From the NCBI RefSeq assembly GCF_015207755.1, contig NZ_JADEWH010000014.1, positions 62,001 to 126,000 of the forward strand: 64,000 nt of DNA, written 5' to 3'. Positions 63,782 through 64,000 of the stretch are shown one piece after another. Within the stretch, counting starts at the first letter, position 1, and every line of letters begins with the position of its first letter. The notes under the pieces are model-generated. The model did no database searches. It was not told where the DNA came from and was given only the letters and a program-made list of their open reading frames with translations. Source of the DNA: Nodularia sp. LEGE 06071 (GTDB lineage: Bacteria; Cyanobacteriota; Cyanobacteriia; Cyanobacteriales; Nostocaceae). Made by a program: the position numbers and the translations under genes.

Positions 63782-64000
63782 ATTCTGCCCAATACTCCTG
63801 TGCTTGACAAATATCTTTTTCTTGACTGCTTTTATCTCCACCCAATAGCAGAAGCACAATTGTTGTCCCTATTTGTCCAAAGTAGACTCGGTAGCCAGAA
63901 CCATAATTAATCCTGAGTTCAAAAACACCCTCTCCTACTGACTTATAATCTCCCAGATTACCAAGACTAACTCGTTTTAGCCTCTCCTTAATTTTAGCTT
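63753..64000 (-). CDS. RelE/HigB-like toxin (5' end cut by the window)
   Basis: The frame is open from the right edge to a TGA at 63753-63755 and shows about 80 residues: ERLKRVSLGNLGDYKSVGEGVFELRINYGSGYRVYFGQIG, then VLLLLGGDKSSQEKDICQAQEYW. This is the core and end of phage-derived Gp49/HigB-type RelE toxins, with the conserved ELRI...GYRVYF and LLLGGDKSSQ blocks. Such toxins cut mRNA at ribosomes. The start codon lies beyond 64000. The overlap with the antitoxin gene confirms a pair. Confidence 0.85.
   Translation of the reverse strand, partial: AKIKERLKRVSLGNLGDYKSVGEGVFELRINYGSGYRVYFGQIGTTIVLLLLGGDKSSQEKDICQAQEYWAEYEESENADQ

Overview
This is a 64 kb piece of a cyanobacterial chromosome, most likely from a filamentous heterocyst-forming species (Nostoc/Anabaena type). 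The evidence is ApcF (phycobilisome core), CP12, BicA, glnA beside gifA with NtcA boxes, a DevBCA-type exporter, many GCGATCGC (HIP1) octamers inside genes, and heptanucleotide tandem repeats (STRR) between genes. No tRNA or rRNA gene was recognised. The genus assignment is inference.

Layout. 1-9 kb: end of a surface-type protein, phosphoketolase, a glutathione-transferase-like protein, a DUF937-like protein, MurJ, a lumenal pentapeptide protein and an LCP ligase. 9-14 kb: mannose-1-phosphate guanylyltransferase, a UbiB/ABC1 kinase and an ABC-2 transporter. 14-17 kb: a nitrogen and light-harvesting block with gifA and glnA converging on a shared terminator, each with a perfect NtcA site, followed by apcF. 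17-23 kb: a 1613-residue NACHT-HEAT-metallophosphoesterase protein, then tlyA and cp12. 24-31 kb: a DUF697-type GTPase, then a SulP / universal stress protein / BicA inorganic-carbon cluster behind a long, possibly structured leader, then a decayed MFS gene. 32-34 kb: a solitary TnpB element. 34-38 kb: a TetR regulator facing devBCA, with two palindromic operators on the devB promoter. 38-46 kb: cell-wall enzymes (M23 peptidase, L,D-transpeptidase), a ComFB-like protein, ECF sigma factor SigG with an anti-sigma protein, and a TonB-dependent receptor. 46-49 kb: a small accessory island with a two-TM protein, an HTH / TRADD-N-like / pentapeptide protein and a ParA-like NTPase. 49-60 kb: truB, a PAS protein, a Crp-family regulator, a DUF1400 hydrolase, an EamA transporter, an Eis-like acetyltransferase, ligA and a zinc-ribbon Ser/Thr kinase. 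61-62.5 kb: a 21-repeat CRISPR array with no cas genes in the window. 62.5-64 kb: a Uma2-family protein and a RelE/antitoxin pair cut by the right edge.

The strongest candidates for undescribed biology are two defence-like loci. One is the NACHT-HEAT-phosphoesterase protein, a possible NLR-like sensor with a C-terminal enzymatic effector. The other is the divergent pair of a two-TM protein and an HTH/TRADD-N/pentapeptide protein. Several mobile repeat families recur in the window, and two of them have changed proteins: a palindromic element sits in frame inside the NACHT domain, and a CTAGTAC-ended miniature element supplies the C-terminal tail of DevA. Function calls rest on motif recognition by eye; no database search was possible.
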